Part shown: piece after piece, positions 63,480 to 64,000 of the stretch
How positions within the stretch are numbered: position 1 is the stretch's first letter
How the letters are laid out: the number at the start of each line of letters is the position of its first letter
Assembly: GCA_963978895.1 (NCBI GenBank)
Contig: OZ022238.1
Location: 853,059-917,058, forward strand
Reading direction: 5' to 3'
DNA from: Erpobdella octoculata
Taxonomy: Eukaryota; Annelida; Clitellata; Hirudinida; Erpobdellidae
DNA length: 64,000 bases
Position numbers and translations under genes: made by a program
The notes under the pieces: generated by a model
What the model was told of the DNA's origin: nothing
Database searches by the model: none
What the model saw: only the letters and a program-made list of their open reading frames with translations

Positions 63480-64000
63480 CGGGCCGATATATCTATTCTA
63501 TATATATGTGCCGGACCCCTATCGAGGTCTTCAGCTACTATTAAAGTAGCTTCGGCTATGGTAGAACCTTACTAAACAAAAACAAAATGAAAATTCAGTT
63601 CAATAAATTCACAAGTTTTAAATGAAAATCGTCCTTTCTGTAATATTCAATCAAAAAGGTGTCAAGCTTGTTTTTGAAAGCATTAACTGAATTGGTGCAA
63701 GTTATTTCGTTCGGCAGTACGTTCCAAATTGCCAGGACTCTGTTGCTGAAGAAGTGTTCACGGGGTCGATAGTTTGTAATGGCTTCTCGTTTCAGACGAT
63801 GATCATTATTTGCACGAATACCACCAGCTGGTCCATCCATCCTTGCTGAAGGAAACGGTTGATTTGGGTTAACCCAATTGACTTTGTTAAACCCCTTGAC
63901 AATTTTAAAATATTGTATGAGGTCTCCTCTAGTCATTCTCTCAAACAAATAAGGAAGGCCGATTGCAGCCAGTCTCTCAGAATAAGGCAATGATCGAATT
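63480..64000 (-). mobile_element. CR1/L2-like LINE, C-terminal reverse transcriptase region, cut by window end
   Basis: Minus frame 63990-63595 (LPYSERLAAIGLPYLFERMT is preceded by the window edge; then RGDLIQYFKIVKG, RLKREAITNYRPREHFFSNR, VLAIWNVLPNEIT, SVNAFKNKLDTFLIEYY) is the end of a non-LTR retrotransposon polymerase ORF, intact up to its stop at 63595. 63480-63594 is its 3' UTR. Confidence 0.85.

Overview
This is nuclear DNA from an invertebrate metazoan. The genes have many small exons with GT-AG introns, and intergenic DNA is full of microsatellites, minisatellites, LINE and SINE pieces and DNA-transposon remnants. Gene content (class III POU factor, MGMT, CCDC50-like, UBA-containing DDI1) shows an animal; CR1/L2-like LINE ends and tRNA-derived SINEs would fit a lophotrochozoan such as an annelid or leech, but I cannot fix the species.

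Layout. 1-7.8 kb: repeat-rich DNA with a hAT transposase remnant and a tRNA-SINE. 7.8-12.8 kb (+): POU class III homeobox gene in at least four exons with a very long Asn/Ser/Ala-rich C-terminal tail. 12.8-24.3 kb: gene-poor, with very large ATT, TACC/CTAC and TATG microsatellites, a GC-rich island, a long inverted repeat and a composite element carrying 157-bp tandem repeats. 24.4-30.0 kb (-): two tandem paralogues for secreted LRR proteins with a hydrophobic C-terminus; one has an Ig domain split by a LINE insertion, the other has no Ig domain. 31.4-34.6 kb (+): LRR/ZYG11-like ORF cut by a repeat, a degenerate C2H2 zinc-finger segment and another ORF fragment. 35.6-36.8 kb (+): three-exon MGMT (DNA-alkyl repair). 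36.9-40.7 kb: minisatellites. 40.8-47.1 kb (-): CCDC50-like ubiquitin-binding protein in about ten exons, with a 26-bp minisatellite in an intron. 47.8-51.2 kb (+): nine-exon DDI1 (UBL, retroviral-like aspartic protease, UBA). 51.2-59.5 kb: a small, unrecognised secreted cysteine-rich gene with a probable GPI tail, surrounded by partial direct and inverted duplications of its own promoter, first exon and third exon. 59.5-64 kb: repeats, including a head-to-head pair of elements making a ~0.93-kb inverted structure, and the C-terminal end of a LINE reverse transcriptase at the edge.

Functional links: DDI1 and the CCDC50-like gene are divergently arranged across ~0.66 kb and both encode ubiquitin-binding proteins. 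The LRR pair and the duplicated secreted gene look like recently evolving lineage-specific surface or secreted genes. All exon borders were read by eye from splice signals and phase; no search or transcript evidence was available.
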